Shown here in pieces: positions 60,162 to 60,430 of a stretch of DNA of 60,430 bases (its first letter is position 1; each line of letters opens with the position of its first letter). The stretch is from Desulforegula conservatrix Mb1Pa (GTDB lineage: Bacteria > Desulfobacterota > Desulfobacteria > Desulfobacterales > Desulforegulaceae), in the NCBI RefSeq assembly GCF_000426225.1, contig NZ_AUEY01000021.1:1-60430 (forward strand). Reading direction: 5' to 3'. The position numbers were made by a program, and so were the translations under genes. Under the pieces are notes generated by a model, which was not told where the DNA came from, ran no database searches, and saw only the letters and a program-made list of their open reading frames with translations.

Positions 60162-60430
60162 ATCGAGTAGGGTGAAGCAGCTGATCAAGTCTGCTTCATC
60201 CCTCTCACAGAACCGTGCGTACGGGCCTCGTACACGGCTCTTGTTCATCCTTATCTCGTTGTAAAAAGAGGAAGCACTCCCGTTTGAATTTCATTCATCG
60301 CGAACAGTCCGATTTCTTCAAACCATTTGTTGGGCATTGCCCAGTGGCTGAGCTGACATGCCGAGTTCCGCCATGATGTCATTTTGATGCTCTGGAATTC
60401 GCCGCTATACCCCAGCTGCCTGAGCCGTCT
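60162..60430 (-). mobile_element. Group II intron, 3' portion (domains V and VI)
   Basis: Read on the minus strand, the 3' end is CTACTCGAT at about 60162. Domain VI is the GAAGCAG/CTGCTTC hairpin (60174-60197), and a 31-base domain-V-like hairpin GAGCCGTGTACGAGG then CACGGTTC spans 60210-60240. Upstream is the end of the intron-encoded protein. It runs off the right edge. Confidence 0.8.
60251..60430 (-). CDS. Group II intron reverse transcriptase/maturase, C-terminal fragment
   Basis: The frame is open from the right edge to a TAA at 60251-60253: RRLRQLGYSGEFQSIKMTSW then RNSACQLSHWAMPNKWFEEI and GLFAMNEIQTGVLPLF. This matches the C-terminal maturase/thumb end of group II intron reverse transcriptases (W.RNS...HWAMPN.WF). 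Only the last 59 residues are in the window. The intron structural RNA follows 10 bases downstream of the stop. Confidence 0.82.
   Translation of the reverse strand, partial: RRLRQLGYSGEFQSIKMTSWRNSACQLSHWAMPNKWFEEIGLFAMNEIQTGVLPLFTTR

Overview
This window looks like chromosomal DNA of an anaerobic deltaproteobacterium (Desulfobacterota, probably a Desulfobacteraceae-like lineage). The assignment is an inference. It rests on a four-gene futalosine (menaquinone) operon, a flavodoxin-plus-ferredoxin EFR1-type protein, a family-1 CoA-transferase behind a perfect FNR-type box, a dense set of hybrid histidine kinases, moderate GC content, and many intergenic hairpin repeats. No rRNA or tRNA gene and no CRISPR array was recognised.

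Layout. 1-15.4 kb is an accessory, defence-flavoured stretch. It holds the tail of an IS1595-type transposase, a lipoprotein, a type I restriction-modification operon (hsdM, a wrecked DUF1016 nuclease gene, hsdS, then hsdR), two GNAT acetyltransferases, rsgA, an EFR1-type iron-sulfur flavoprotein and an Mrr-type restriction enzyme, separated by long repeat-filled gaps. 15.8-20.1 kb is the menaquinone operon mqnE-mqnC-deaminase-mqnA. 20.3-29.2 kb carries an Ala/Pro-rich lipoprotein, an SDR, an M20 amidohydrolase, a TetR regulator, a GGDEF protein with a GGSEY signature, and a kinase plus alkyl-DHAP-synthase-like pair that may make ether lipids. 29.5-32.2 kb holds DUF1573, HAD and YchF-like genes. 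32.4-37.3 kb is a complete tripartite multidrug exporter (marR, tolC, emrA, emrB) with two identical 20-bp operator sequences. 37.8-43.1 kb has a zinc-ribbon protein, a CoA-binding protein, polA and an acetyl-CoA hydrolase/transferase. 43.4-46.4 kb has a DUF3617 protein, a thioesterase and a small conserved protein. 46.8-59.9 kb is a signalling region: a lone receiver, three hybrid kinases, an HD-GYP response regulator and a PilZ protein, which implies c-di-GMP output. At the right edge a second nitroreductase copy is cut by a group II intron lying antisense to it.

The most distinctive feature is repeat load. At least 18 copies of a roughly 130-190 bp imperfect inverted-repeat element sit only in gaps between genes. 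At least three further short hairpin families and a 259-bp duplicated segment (11.6 and 49.5 kb) are present too. The best-supported regulatory finding is the pair of identical inverted operator sequences around marR. The best-supported decay event is the frameshifted and internally deleted DUF1016 gene inside the hsd operon. I found no convincing wholly new multi-gene system. The closest candidates are the kinase/alkyl-DHAP-synthase-like pair, the repeat element families, and several small conserved or Cys-rich proteins.
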